A stretch of DNA of 64,000 nucleotides. Origin: CBDCEG01 sp965215775 (lineage in GTDB: Bacteria > Pseudomonadota > Gammaproteobacteria > Cardiobacteriales > Ostreibacteriaceae). Under the pieces are notes generated by a model. That model did no database searches. It saw only the letters and a list, made by a program, of their open reading frames with translations, and was not told the DNA's origin. Of the stretch, positions 35,303-43,919 are shown piece by piece; within the stretch, counting starts at the first letter, position 1, and the number at the start of each line of letters is the position of its first letter. The position numbers and the translations under genes are program-made. The stretch lies in NCBI GenBank assembly GCA_965215775.1, contig CBDCEG010000016.1:1-64000 (forward strand), written 5' to 3'.

Positions 35303-36622
35303 TTAATCAATAGAATCAAAAGGTAAAGAGACGCAAACGGTTGTTCCTTGTTTGTATTTGCTTTTTATAATTAGCTTCCCTTTGTGCGCAGAAACTATAA
35401 GTTTTATAAGATATAAACCAATTCCAAAACCTCCTGTTGACCGATGGCGAGAATAATCTTCACGGTAAAAAGGCTCTGTTATTTTTTCTATATTTTCTTT
35501 TTTAATTCCAATCCCATAGTCTTTTACGATTATAAGTAGATTATCATCTTCTATTTTTGTTACTACTTCTATGTTTTTATAAGGTTCACCAGTATTTTGT
35601 TGCTTTGCTTTGCTTGCATTTACTGCATTTTTTATTATATTTTTGATAGTTAAGCTCATTCTTGTGGCATCAACATTAACATCTCTTATACTATTATCTA
35701 AATCAAAAACTAAGTTTTCATTTGAAAAATAGCGTTTATATGTTTCTTGTATTAATTCATTTATATTATATTTATCAACATCTAAAATGTTATTTTTCTT
35801 AAGTCTTTCTGTTTCTAAAAGTTCATTAATTATCACTTCCATTTCAGTCAAATCTTCATCAATACTCTCTTTTGACTCTTCATCTTCAAGCATTGAAGTT
35901 GCTATTTTCGCTCTAGTTATTGGAGTTCTTAATTCATGGCTTATTGCTAGCAGAAGTTGTTGTTTTGAAAGAACTATTTGTTCAATATTTCCTGTCATAT
36001 TGTTAATTGAATTTGCCAAAAATCCAATCTCATCTTTTTGTTTTATATCTAAACGATGTGAGAAATTTCCTTTACCAATTATTTTTATTTCTTTTTCTAT
36101 TTTTTTTATTGAAGCAAATAATCTATGTATTTGGTAATAAACCATTAGAATAACTAAGAGTGCAAAAACTAGCAAAATCAAAAGCTCTTCTAGATAAATT
36201 GCTTTTTTAAACTTTTGTTTAGATATAATTGTTGTTACATAAAATTGATTAAAAGTTTTTAAAACAAACCTGCTTTTATAGAAACCTATCTGTGAAAAAA
36301 CTCCTTTTCCTTGAATTTTATGATTTTTAAGCTCTAAATAATTAGTATCAATTATTTCATCACTTGATGCCCATTGAACAATTGGGTTTTCAATAAATAT
36401 TGATACAGATTTATTTTTAGTTATTTCTTGAGCTTTGGATATATCTGGCGGATAGCCAATTTTAGTTTGAATTCCTTGTAAATATTTGACTATGTATAAA
36501 TTATCACTATCATTTATATGCCTTTTTGAGCTAAAACCTAAGGCCAACCAACTTGAAAACCCCAAGATTACAATAGCAAATAAGAATATAAGCAAAAGCT
36601 TTGATGATAATGAAATTTTCAC
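35303..36622 (-). CDS. Two-component sensor histidine kinase
   Basis: This 439-residue membrane kinase has a first membrane segment (about residues 8-28), a small periplasmic sensor domain (to about 142) and a second membrane segment (about 145-165). A HAMP linker (about 168-220), a dimerisation domain with the phosphoacceptor His in LAISHELRTPITRAK and an ATPase domain (NIIKNAVNA, VKDYGIGI, GGFGIGLYLIK) follow. It lies 38 bases downstream of its probable partner regulator at 36661. The signal is unknown. Confidence 0.92.
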   Translation of the reverse strand: MKISLSSKLLLIFLFAIVILGFSSWLALGFSSKRHINDSDNLYIVKYLQGIQTKIGYPPDISKAQEITKNKSVSIFIENPIVQWASSDEIIDTNYLELKNHKIQGKGVFSQIGFYKSRFVLKTFNQFYVTTIISKQKFKKAIYLEELLILLVFALLVILMVYYQIHRLFASIKKIEKEIKIIGKGNFSHRLDIKQKDEIGFLANSINNMTGNIEQIVLSKQQLLLAISHELRTPITRAKIATSMLEDEESKESIDEDLTEMEVIINELLETERLKKNNILDVDKYNINELIQETYKRYFSNENLVFDLDNSIRDVNVDATRMSLTIKNIIKNAVNASKAKQQNTGEPYKNIEVVTKIEDDNLLIIVKDYGIGIKKENIEKITEPFYREDYSRHRSTGGFGIGLYLIKLIVSAHKGKLIIKSKYKQGTTVCVSLPFDSID

Positions 36623-36660
36623 TTATTTATTTGCTTATATTTTTTAATTATTGATTTATT

Positions 36661-37353
36661 TTACTTTTCCAAATCTTCTTTTATTTCAAATTTGTAACCA
36701 CTTCCCCAAGCTGTTTTTATGTATTTTAGTGGTTTTATTTTATTTCTAAGCCTACTTACTAAAATATCAACTGAGCGTGAGAATATTTCAGTTTCAATTC
36801 CTGCAAGCTCATTCATAATATTATCTCTTGAGAAAATTTTGCTAGGGTTTCTCGCAAACATTAATAAAAGCGTATATTCTTTGATTGTTAGAGATATTTG
36901 TTTATCTAAAACATAGACATCGTGAGTATCAACATTTATATTTATACCCCCAAAAGTTTCAATGTTTTTTTCCTCAGATTCTGAGTTAATACTAGATCTC
37001 TCTAATATTGCCAAAATCCTTGCTACAAGCTCTTTAGGTTCAAAAGGTTTTGGTAAATAATCATCAGCACCAGCCTTTAATCCAGTAACTCTATCATTTA
37101 CATCTCCTCTTGCTGTAAGCATCAAAATTGGAATATTTGAATTTTCTCTAATTTTTTCACAAAGTTCAAACCCATTCATTTCGGGCATCATAACATCTAA
37201 AATAAGCAAATCAGGATTTTGTGTTTTTATTGCTTTCAAACCTTTACTAGGCAAGTCTTCACTAACCAAATCTATTCCAGATTTTTTGAGGAAAGTTTTA
37301 AGTAACTTTGCTAATTTTAAATCATCGTCTATTAGTAATACTTTATATTTCAT
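36661..37353 (-). CDS. OmpR-family response regulator
   Basis: A 230-residue transcription factor: receiver domain about residues 1-120 with D10/D11, phosphoacceptor D53 (LLILDVMMPEMNGFELC) and Lys in YLPKPFEPKEL. A winged-helix DNA-binding domain follows (about 130-228; YTLLLMFARNPSKIFSRDNIM, SGYKFEI). It is divergent from recF and probably transcribed with the kinase gene downstream. Targets are not visible from sequence. Confidence 0.93.
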   Translation of the reverse strand: MKYKVLLIDDDLKLAKLLKTFLKKSGIDLVSEDLPSKGLKAIKTQNPDLLILDVMMPEMNGFELCEKIRENSNIPILMLTARGDVNDRVTGLKAGADDYLPKPFEPKELVARILAILERSSINSESEEKNIETFGGININVDTHDVYVLDKQISLTIKEYTLLLMFARNPSKIFSRDNIMNELAGIETEIFSRSVDILVSRLRNKIKPLKYIKTAWGSGYKFEIKEDLEK

Positions 37354-37434
37354 AGTTTTTTTAATGTTGTGTTTAATTGCAATTATTATACGCTAAATAG
37401 GTTAAATAGTTTAATTCTTAGATTAAATTAATAG

Positions 37435-37440
37435 TATAAT
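37435..37440 (+). promoter_or_regulatory. Consensus -10 box just upstream of recF
   Basis: A perfect TATAAT ends 7 bases before the recF ATG (37448). Transcription from it would start at or next to the A of the ATG, giving a leaderless or nearly leaderless message. No clear ribosome binding site lies between the box and the ATG, in agreement. Confidence 0.45.
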
Positions 37441-37447
37441 TCAAATT

Positions 37448-38500
37448 ATGTATATAAAAGAAATTTTGCTAGAAAACTTTAGAAGTTTAGAGCATAAAAA
37501 AATTGAATTTTCACCAAAAATAAACCTTATAACTGGTAAAAATGGCAGCGGAAAAACTTCTCTTTTAGAAGCAATTTACTATTTAGGCAGACTAAAGTCA
37601 TTTAGAACAAGTAAATTTAAGGAAATGATTAAACACAATCATTCTTATATGCGTGTTATTGCAAAAGTAGAAAATCCACAAACTCAAATTGGAATAGAAA
37701 AAAAATTAGACTCAAGTTTTAAACTTAGAATAAACAACTCAACAGGAAAACCAAATCTATTAATTAAAACTGTTCCATCAGTTGCAATAACTTCTGATAG
37801 CTTTATGTTAATAAATTCAGGTCCAATTAATAGACGCCAATTTATGGATTATGGAGTTTTTTATTTTGATAATAGTTTCTATAAATATTTGAAATATTAT
37901 CAAAAAGCACTTAAAAATCGTAACGCTGGGTTAAAACAAAAAATGGCAAAAAGTGTAATAAATAGTTTTACACCAACTTTGATAAAATACGGAATAGAAA
38001 TAACTAAACTTAGAAGTGATTACTTTGAGAAACTAAGTGAATTATTACAAAAATATTTAAAAATCCTTAATTTTGAAGAACAAATATCTATAAAATATCA
38101 AGTAGGTTGGAATGCTGAATTTAGCTTAGAGCAAGCTTTGGAAAATAATTTTCTAAATGATACAAAAGTTGGTCATACAAGATACGGACCTCATCGTGCC
38201 GATATAAAATTTTCCACAAAAGATGGTGGAGCTGATGCAAATTTATCAAGAGGACAACAAAAAACTTTAATAATTGCACTTTATTTGGCACAAATTGAAT
38301 TAATAAGTTTTTATGCTGAATGCAAACCAATTTTAATTATTGATGATATATCTTCAGAATTAGATAAAGTACGAAGAAACCATATATTAAAACACTTAAC
38401 AAGCTTAAACTGTCAAATGTTTTTCTCGGCAACTGAAGAAAATTTATTTGAAGAAAATATACAAAATGAAATAAATATAATTAAACTAACCAAAATATAA
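37448..38500 (+). CDS. recF: DNA recombination/repair ATPase RecF
   Basis: RecF loads RecA at gaps through RecFOR. The 350-residue SMC-like ATPase begins IKEILLENFRSLEH and has Walker A TGKNGSGKTSLLEAIYYLG, the ABC signature LSRGQQKTLIIAL and Walker B PILIIDDISSELD. In many genomes it sits with dnaA, dnaN and gyrB; none of those is present here, so this is a relocated recF. The next gene starts 17 bases downstream. Confidence 0.95.
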   Translation: MYIKEILLENFRSLEHKKIEFSPKINLITGKNGSGKTSLLEAIYYLGRLKSFRTSKFKEMIKHNHSYMRVIAKVENPQTQIGIEKKLDSSFKLRINNSTGKPNLLIKTVPSVAITSDSFMLINSGPINRRQFMDYGVFYFDNSFYKYLKYYQKALKNRNAGLKQKMAKSVINSFTPTLIKYGIEITKLRSDYFEKLSELLQKYLKILNFEEQISIKYQVGWNAEFSLEQALENNFLNDTKVGHTRYGPHRADIKFSTKDGGADANLSRGQQKTLIIALYLAQIELISFYAECKPILIIDDISSELDKVRRNHILKHLTSLNCQMFFSATEENLFEENIQNEINIIKLTKI

Positions 38501-38517
38501 AATACAAACAAATAATT

Positions 38518-39327
38518 ATGAATACAAAAAATATGAAAAACACAAAAAGCAATCCAAAAGAACTTTATTACTCAGCTCAAGCTGATGAGGAAACCTTATT
38601 TAACTATGCTGCCAAGCTTAATTTACCAGTTCTGATAAAAGGTCCAACAGGATGTGGAAAAACTAGATTTATTGAATATATGGGGCAAAAATTAAACCGC
38701 AAAGTCTATACAATCGCTTGCCATGATGATTTGACAGCCGCAGATTTAGTTGGGCGTTATTTGATAGGTGATAAAGAAACATATTGGCAAGACGGTCCTC
38801 TCACAAAAGCAGTGCGTGAGGGTGGAATTTGTTATTTAGATGAAGTGGTTGAAGCTAGAAAAGATACAACTGTTGTAATTCACCCACTTGCTGATTATAG
38901 AAGAATTTTACCAATTGATAAAACTGGGGAGATGATAGAAGCACACCCTGATTTTATGCTAGTTTTATCATATAACCCAGGTTATCAAAATTTACTAAAA
39001 GGAATGAAACCAAGCACGAAACAAAGGTTTATAGCTATGAGTTTTGATTACCCAAGTATGGAAAAAGAAGCCGAAATTATTATAAAAGAAGCAAGCGTAG
39101 AGCCAGAACTAGCCAAAAAACTAGCACAAATTGGACAAGAAATCCGCCGTTTAAGTGATATTGACATTGAAGAATCCATCTCTACTAGATTATTGATTTA
39201 TACAGCTTTATTAATAAAACAGGGATTGACTGCAAAATCCGCCTGCAGATATTGCTTAATTGAAACAATAACTGATGATAAGGATACTATTTTAGCTTTA
39301 GAAGAACTTATAAATTTACAGTTTTAA
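38518..39327 (+). CDS. MoxR-type AAA+ ATPase, CbbQ/NorQ-like
   Basis: This 269-residue AAA+ ATPase has Walker A KGPTGCGKTR (about residue 42), Walker B ICYLDEVVEA, sensor LVLSYNPGYQ and a CbbQ-type C-terminal domain (about 185-265). CbbQ and NorQ proteins remodel or activate target enzymes (Rubisco, nitric oxide reductase) together with a von Willebrand-type partner (CbbO or NorD). No such partner or target is in the window. It lies 17 bases after recF and before a bidirectional terminator, so it is the end of that transcript. The client is unknown. Confidence 0.88.
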   Translation: MNTKNMKNTKSNPKELYYSAQADEETLFNYAAKLNLPVLIKGPTGCGKTRFIEYMGQKLNRKVYTIACHDDLTAADLVGRYLIGDKETYWQDGPLTKAVREGGICYLDEVVEARKDTTVVIHPLADYRRILPIDKTGEMIEAHPDFMLVLSYNPGYQNLLKGMKPSTKQRFIAMSFDYPSMEKEAEIIIKEASVEPELAKKLAQIGQEIRRLSDIDIEESISTRLLIYTALLIKQGLTAKSACRYCLIETITDDKDTILALEELINLQF

Positions 39328-39362
39328 TTTATTTTAAAATTCTATTTTTAAACTTTAAGCAA

Positions 39363-39394
39363 TAAAAAAGCAGTCATAAAGACTGCTTTTTTAT
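39363..39394. terminator. Bidirectional Rho-independent terminator
   Basis: A 12-bp perfect stem (AAAAAAGCAGTC 39364-39375 with GACTGCTTTTTT 39381-39392, loop ATAAA) sits between the converging CbbQ-like and UspA genes. It has T-runs in both directions. Confidence 0.92.
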
Positions 39395-39411
39395 TGGAAA
39401 CTTACAAATAT

Positions 39412-39837
39412 TTAACGCAAGATAAGTACAGAGCAATTAGAATTCCTTGCTACTCTTGCAACATTAGGTCCAAATCCACCATTATTATTGCTGGAGTTTG
39501 ATGCCATTGTTATTATCAAGTTAATATCAAGTTTCTCAGCAGCAAGAGTTATTTTTTCATAAACTCTGCCGTGAGTTACAATATGTTTAACATTTTCTAT
39601 ATTTGGAAGCTTGTCTTTTGTGAAATTATGTAGTTCTTCACTTGCCTTATCTACAATTTTTTTATCATAGTTTTTAGGCAAGAAAGTGCTTACAATTCCA
39701 CCTGCATCCAAAGATGGTAGGACTGAAATTATATAAAGCTTACTTCCTTCTTCTGCATATTTCTTAGCAGCTTCTAGCACTGCTATATGCTTTTCTTTAT
39801 TATCTAAATCAATAGTTATTAATACATTTTTAAACAT
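39412..39837 (-). CDS. Universal stress protein, TRAP-associated
   Basis: This 141-residue UspA-fold protein starts MFKNVLITIDL and ends with NVARVARNSNCSVLILR, where the nucleotide-binding Gly/Ser loop is partly kept (GGFGPNVARVARNS). It follows the TRAP permease by 9 bases. Such a position recalls TeaD, a UspA protein that regulates the TeaABC TRAP transporter in Halomonas, so a regulatory role on this transporter is plausible by analogy. Confidence 0.88.
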   Translation of the reverse strand: MFKNVLITIDLDNKEKHIAVLEAAKKYAEEGSKLYIISVLPSLDAGGIVSTFLPKNYDKKIVDKASEELHNFTKDKLPNIENVKHIVTHGRVYEKITLAAEKLDINLIITMASNSSNNNGGFGPNVARVARNSNCSVLILR

Positions 39838-39846
39838 AATTTCCTC

Positions 39847-42477
39847 CTAAGCTGTTACTGAATTATTGATACCAACTTCTCTCTTCTTTTTTCTACGAAT
39901 TTGGTTCATTGCTATCAATACTAATAAAATTAATGCTGGAATAAATAGTAGCTGTTTTGGAATATAGCTACTTTTAGGAATTCTAGCTTCAATAATTTCT
40001 TGGTCAAAATCAAGTCCAGCTTTTTTAGCTGAGCTATCAAATGCAACATCATCAATCATCATTTTACCATCAGTCATAACAATATCTAAACCTACTTTCT
40101 CTAATTTTTCTTTTGCAGTTTTACCTTCAATTGGTAAATTCACATAAAAACTTATAGCTTCGCCAATATCACTTTCACCATTTACTTTTATCTGCATTTC
40201 TCTTCCCTCTGGTGCTTTTTCTAACTCAGCCATAAATGAGCTAGGAGTAGCTGTAATATAAGGAGGTGCAAATTTATTCATAAAGTAACCAGGTCTAAAC
40301 AAGGTGAATGCTATTAAAATTAATAAACCAACTTCTAACCAATTACACTTATCAAAGAAAAATTTCTGTGTTGCTGCTGTAAATACTAAAATTGCAACTG
40401 TTGAAATAACAAATACTGTCATACCTTCAAACCAATTAACATCTATAAGTAACAAATCTGTATTATAAATAAATAGGAATGGAAGAATCGCTGTTCTTAA
40501 ACTATAGAAAAATGCAACAAAACCAGTTTTTATTGGATCACCACCAGAAATAGCGGCAGCAGCAAATGATGCCAGCCCAACAGGCGGAGTTACATCAGCC
40601 ATTATTCCAAAATAAAATACAAATAAATGAACTGCTATTAATGGAACAACTAATCCATTTTGACGACCAACTTCAACTATAACCCCTGCAAGTAAAGCAG
40701 AAACTACAATATAATTTGCTGTTGTTGGTAAGCCCATTCCAAGAATAAGACTTAAAACACCAACCATAACTAGCATAACTAAGATATTTCCACCAGATAC
40801 TGTTTCAACAATTGCAGCAAGAGGAGCACCAACATTAGTAAGAGCAACAACTCCTACTATAATTCCTGCTGTTGCAGTTGCAATACCAATACCAATCATA
40901 TTTTTAGCTCCTATTTCTAAGCCTTCAAAAACATCTTTAACTCCTGATTTCAATTGTTCAGCAAGTTTTAATTCACCTCTAAAAAATGCAAAAACAGCTT
41001 TTTGAGTAAGTAAAATAAATATTAAAACCATAGTTCCATAAAAAGCTGAAAGCCCTGGAGACATTCTTTCTACCATTAGACAATAAATTAGAACAATTAC
41101 TGGAAGTATAAAGTGAAGTCCAGAGTTTACAGTTTCTTTAACTGGAGGTAATTTAGTAACAGGAGCATTTGGATCATCTAACTCTAAAGTTGGATACTTT
41201 GCACACCACCAAGCTACTGAAAAATACGAAACAACAACTAATCCAGATACTATATAAGCAGTAGAATCTCCTGCAAATTTTTTCACAGTTCCTAAAACAA
41301 TATGTATAAGGTATGACAAAATAATAACTCCACTTAGGATAATAACAGCTCGCATTATTCTAATCATTGCTTTTGGTGGTTGACGATATTGCTCAAGTCC
41401 TTCCATTCCAAGCTTAACAGCCTCTAAGTGAACTATATAAACTAATGCTATATAAGAAATAATTGCAGGAATAATTGCATGAGTTACAACTTCAAAGTAA
41501 GTAATCCCAACATATTCAACCATCAAAAATGCAGCCGCTCCCATAACAGGTGGCATTATCTGACCATTTACCGAAGATGCAACCTCAACAGCTCCTGATT
41601 TTTCTGCTGAAAATCCAACTTTTTTCATCATTGGAATTGTGAATGTTCCTGTTGTTACAACATTAGCTATTGAAGAACCTGATATTAAACCTGTAAGACC
41701 TGATGCTATAACAGCTGCTTTTGCAGGTCCACCACGAAGATGACCTAATAAAGAAAATGCTGTTTGAATAAAATAATTACCAGCACCAGCTTTATCAAGC
41801 AAAGCACCAAAAAGAACAAATAAGAAAACAAATTTGGTAGAAACTCCTAAAGCAATTCCAAAGACCCCTTCTGTAGTTATCCATTGTTGATTAACTATTG
41901 TGGTTAGTTTATTTGCATTATGTGCTATTAATTGAGGTAAATGAGGTCCAATAAAGTTAAATATTAAAAATATAATAGCTATAATTGCAAGAGGTAATCC
42001 TAAACTTCTTCTGGTAGCTTCCAATAAAACTAAAACACCAGCAACACCAGCAACAAGATCCATTGTATTTGGAGCTCCTAATCTTTCAATTATTCCTTGA
42101 TAAAAAATAAAATAATAACTACCTAAAACAGCTCCTGCAAGTGCTAGTGCCCAATCTGATATTGGAATACGATTTTTAGGTGATTTAGAAAATGCAGGAT
42201 ATGATAAAAATGCTAAAAATAAAGCAAAAGCTAAATGAATTGACCTAGCTTTTGTATCATCAATTGTTACTCTTAAATTTTCTAAACCAATAGCTCTAAC
42301 AAGCTCTTGGAATTTAAACATAAATCCAGCAAAATAAATTTGAAATAATGACCATGCAATTGCAGTTATCGTTATTAATTTTCTTACATTTGCACTTGGA
42401 GATCTACCACCTGTATCACTTGAGGCGACTAAATCTTGTAGTTCATCCTCATTCATTTTATCTATTTGTTCACTCAT
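39847..42477 (-). CDS. TRAP transporter fused permease (TAXI type)
   Basis: This 876-residue inner-membrane protein joins the small (DctQ-like) and large (DctM-like) TRAP subunits, as is normal for TAXI systems. It shows many membrane segments and the large-subunit core GLISGSSIANVVTTGTFTIP and GMGLPTTANYIVVSALLA. The C-terminus (about residues 745-875) is a DUF3394-type domain, including a small folded part and a last membrane segment. It imports organic acids or similar solutes with Na+ or H+. It works with the binding protein at 42569. The substrate is not clear. Confidence 0.93.
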   Translation of the reverse strand: MSEQIDKMNEDELQDLVASSDTGGRSPSANVRKLITITAIAWSLFQIYFAGFMFKFQELVRAIGLENLRVTIDDTKARSIHLAFALFLAFLSYPAFSKSPKNRIPISDWALALAGAVLGSYYFIFYQGIIERLGAPNTMDLVAGVAGVLVLLEATRRSLGLPLAIIAIIFLIFNFIGPHLPQLIAHNANKLTTIVNQQWITTEGVFGIALGVSTKFVFLFVLFGALLDKAGAGNYFIQTAFSLLGHLRGGPAKAAVIASGLTGLISGSSIANVVTTGTFTIPMMKKVGFSAEKSGAVEVASSVNGQIMPPVMGAAAFLMVEYVGITYFEVVTHAIIPAIISYIALVYIVHLEAVKLGMEGLEQYRQPPKAMIRIMRAVIILSGVIILSYLIHIVLGTVKKFAGDSTAYIVSGLVVVSYFSVAWWCAKYPTLELDDPNAPVTKLPPVKETVNSGLHFILPVIVLIYCLMVERMSPGLSAFYGTMVLIFILLTQKAVFAFFRGELKLAEQLKSGVKDVFEGLEIGAKNMIGIGIATATAGIIVGVVALTNVGAPLAAIVETVSGGNILVMLVMVGVLSLILGMGLPTTANYIVVSALLAGVIVEVGRQNGLVVPLIAVHLFVFYFGIMADVTPPVGLASFAAAAISGGDPIKTGFVAFFYSLRTAILPFLFIYNTDLLLIDVNWFEGMTVFVISTVAILVFTAATQKFFFDKCNWLEVGLLILIAFTLFRPGYFMNKFAPPYITATPSSFMAELEKAPEGREMQIKVNGESDIGEAISFYVNLPIEGKTAKEKLEKVGLDIVMTDGKMMIDDVAFDSSAKKAGLDFDQEIIEARIPKSSYIPKQLLFIPALILLVLIAMNQIRRKKKREVGINNSVTA

Positions 42478-42510
42478 AAAATCACCTACAGTTAAAATTT
42501 AATTAAAATA

Positions 42511-42547
42511 AAAAAGAGCTAACACAAACTTTGTATTAGCTCTTCTT
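42511..42547 (-). terminator. Intercistronic terminator between binding protein and permease
   Basis: A 9-bp stem (AAGAGCTAA 42514-42522 with TTAGCTCTT 42536-42544), extended by inner ACAAA/TTTGT pairs, is followed on the minus strand by TTTTTATTTT. It lies after the binding-protein stop and before the permease start, which would keep binding protein in excess over permease. Confidence 0.85.
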
Positions 42548-42568
42548 AAAAGTAATACTAAATAAGTT

Positions 42569-43765
42569 TTATTTAGTTACTTTCTCCATTGCACTTCCTG
42601 CAGCATCTTTAACTGCGTCAACTGCTTTAGTTGTAGTTTCTTTAACGGCTTCTACTGCTTTGTCTTTAACCATTTTAGTAACATCAGATACCTTATTAGT
42701 TGCATCTTTTGCCATTTCTTTAGTTGAATCCACAGCCTTAGTTGTAGTTTCTTTAACTGCATCAGCTGCTTTAGTCATAGCTGTTTCTTTTTTAGTTCCA
42801 TCAGCATTTAACCAACCTTTCTCAACATAATACTTAAGAGCACCATCATGTAAAGGAGCAGATAAAGCATTAGTTACCATATCAATTTCTTTCAAGTTAG
42901 CAAAAGCTGGGTGTAATTTTTTGAAACGCTTGAAGTTTTCAAAAACTGCTTTTACAACTTGGTAAATTGTTTCAGAATCAGTTTTAGTAGAACTAACAAA
43001 AGTTGCTGCTACACCAAAAGTATTAGTATCAGCGTCTGTTCCTTTATACATTTTACCTGGAATCATTGCTTTAGCATAAAAAGGATTGTCAGCTATTAAC
43101 TTATCAATCTCAGGACCTGAAACATCAACTATAACTGAATCACAAGAAGTTGTTGCTTCTTTGATAGCTCCAGATGGATGACCAACTACATAAACCATAG
43201 CATCAACATTATTATCACAAAGTGCTGCGGCTTGCTCTGATGATTTTAACTCAGAAGGAGAAAAATCTTTCATATCAACGCCTAAAGCCTTCATTGCTAC
43301 TTTCATAGTTGCATTACTTCCTGAATCAGGACTATTTACATTTACTCTTTTACCTTTAATATCAGTAAATTTAGTAATTCCTGAATCCTTTCTAGCTACC
43401 ATAGTGAATGGTTCGCCATGAACTGAAAATACAGCTCTTAATTCTTTATTAGCTTTTCCTTCAAATTTACTTGTTCCATTATATGCATGATACTGCCAAT
43501 CAGATTGAGCAACACCCATATCTTGTTCACCAGCTGCTATTGCATTAATATTTGCAATAGAACCACCTGTTGATGGTGCATTACACTTAATACCATGAGT
43601 TTTTATATTACGATTAACTAATTTACAAATTGATTGACCAACAACATAATAAACACCTGTTTGTCCACCAGTTCCTATTGTTACGAATTTTTGATCTCCA
43701 GCAGAAGCTAAAGTTACAGAAGCTATAGTAGCTGCAATCAAAGTAGTTTTAAAAATTTTTCTCAT
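42569..43765 (-). CDS. TAXI-family TRAP solute-binding protein with repeat tail
   Basis: I use the ATG at 43763-43765 (AGGAG 7 bases upstream), which starts the signal peptide RKIFKTTLIAATIASVTLASA. The TAXI domain follows (about residues 22-320; FVTIGTGGQTGVYYVVGQSIC, GSIANINAIAAGEQDMGVAQSD). The last 75 residues or so are not part of the family. They are a low-complexity amphipathic helix with 11-residue periodicity rich in Lys, Ala, Thr and Val, in which AVKETTTKAVD occurs twice. It resembles LEA-like or apolipoprotein-like helices. The binding domain supplies solute to the downstream permease; the tail's role is unknown. Confidence 0.9.
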   Translation of the reverse strand: MRKIFKTTLIAATIASVTLASAGDQKFVTIGTGGQTGVYYVVGQSICKLVNRNIKTHGIKCNAPSTGGSIANINAIAAGEQDMGVAQSDWQYHAYNGTSKFEGKANKELRAVFSVHGEPFTMVARKDSGITKFTDIKGKRVNVNSPDSGSNATMKVAMKALGVDMKDFSPSELKSSEQAAALCDNNVDAMVYVVGHPSGAIKEATTSCDSVIVDVSGPEIDKLIADNPFYAKAMIPGKMYKGTDADTNTFGVAATFVSSTKTDSETIYQVVKAVFENFKRFKKLHPAFANLKEIDMVTNALSAPLHDGALKYYVEKGWLNADGTKKETAMTKAADAVKETTTKAVDSTKEMAKDATNKVSDVTKMVKDKAVEAVKETTTKAVDAVKDAAGSAMEKVTK

Positions 43766-43919
43766 ATTTAATCTCCTTAGTTTGTTATACAAATTTGAGT
43801 TTAAAATTCACTTAATTAAATATTTAGTTAAAAAATATCTAATATAAAATAAACTTATAACTTAACCGTATTATATACACAAAACGGATTAAATCTATAA
43901 AAAACATTTATAGGTTAGA

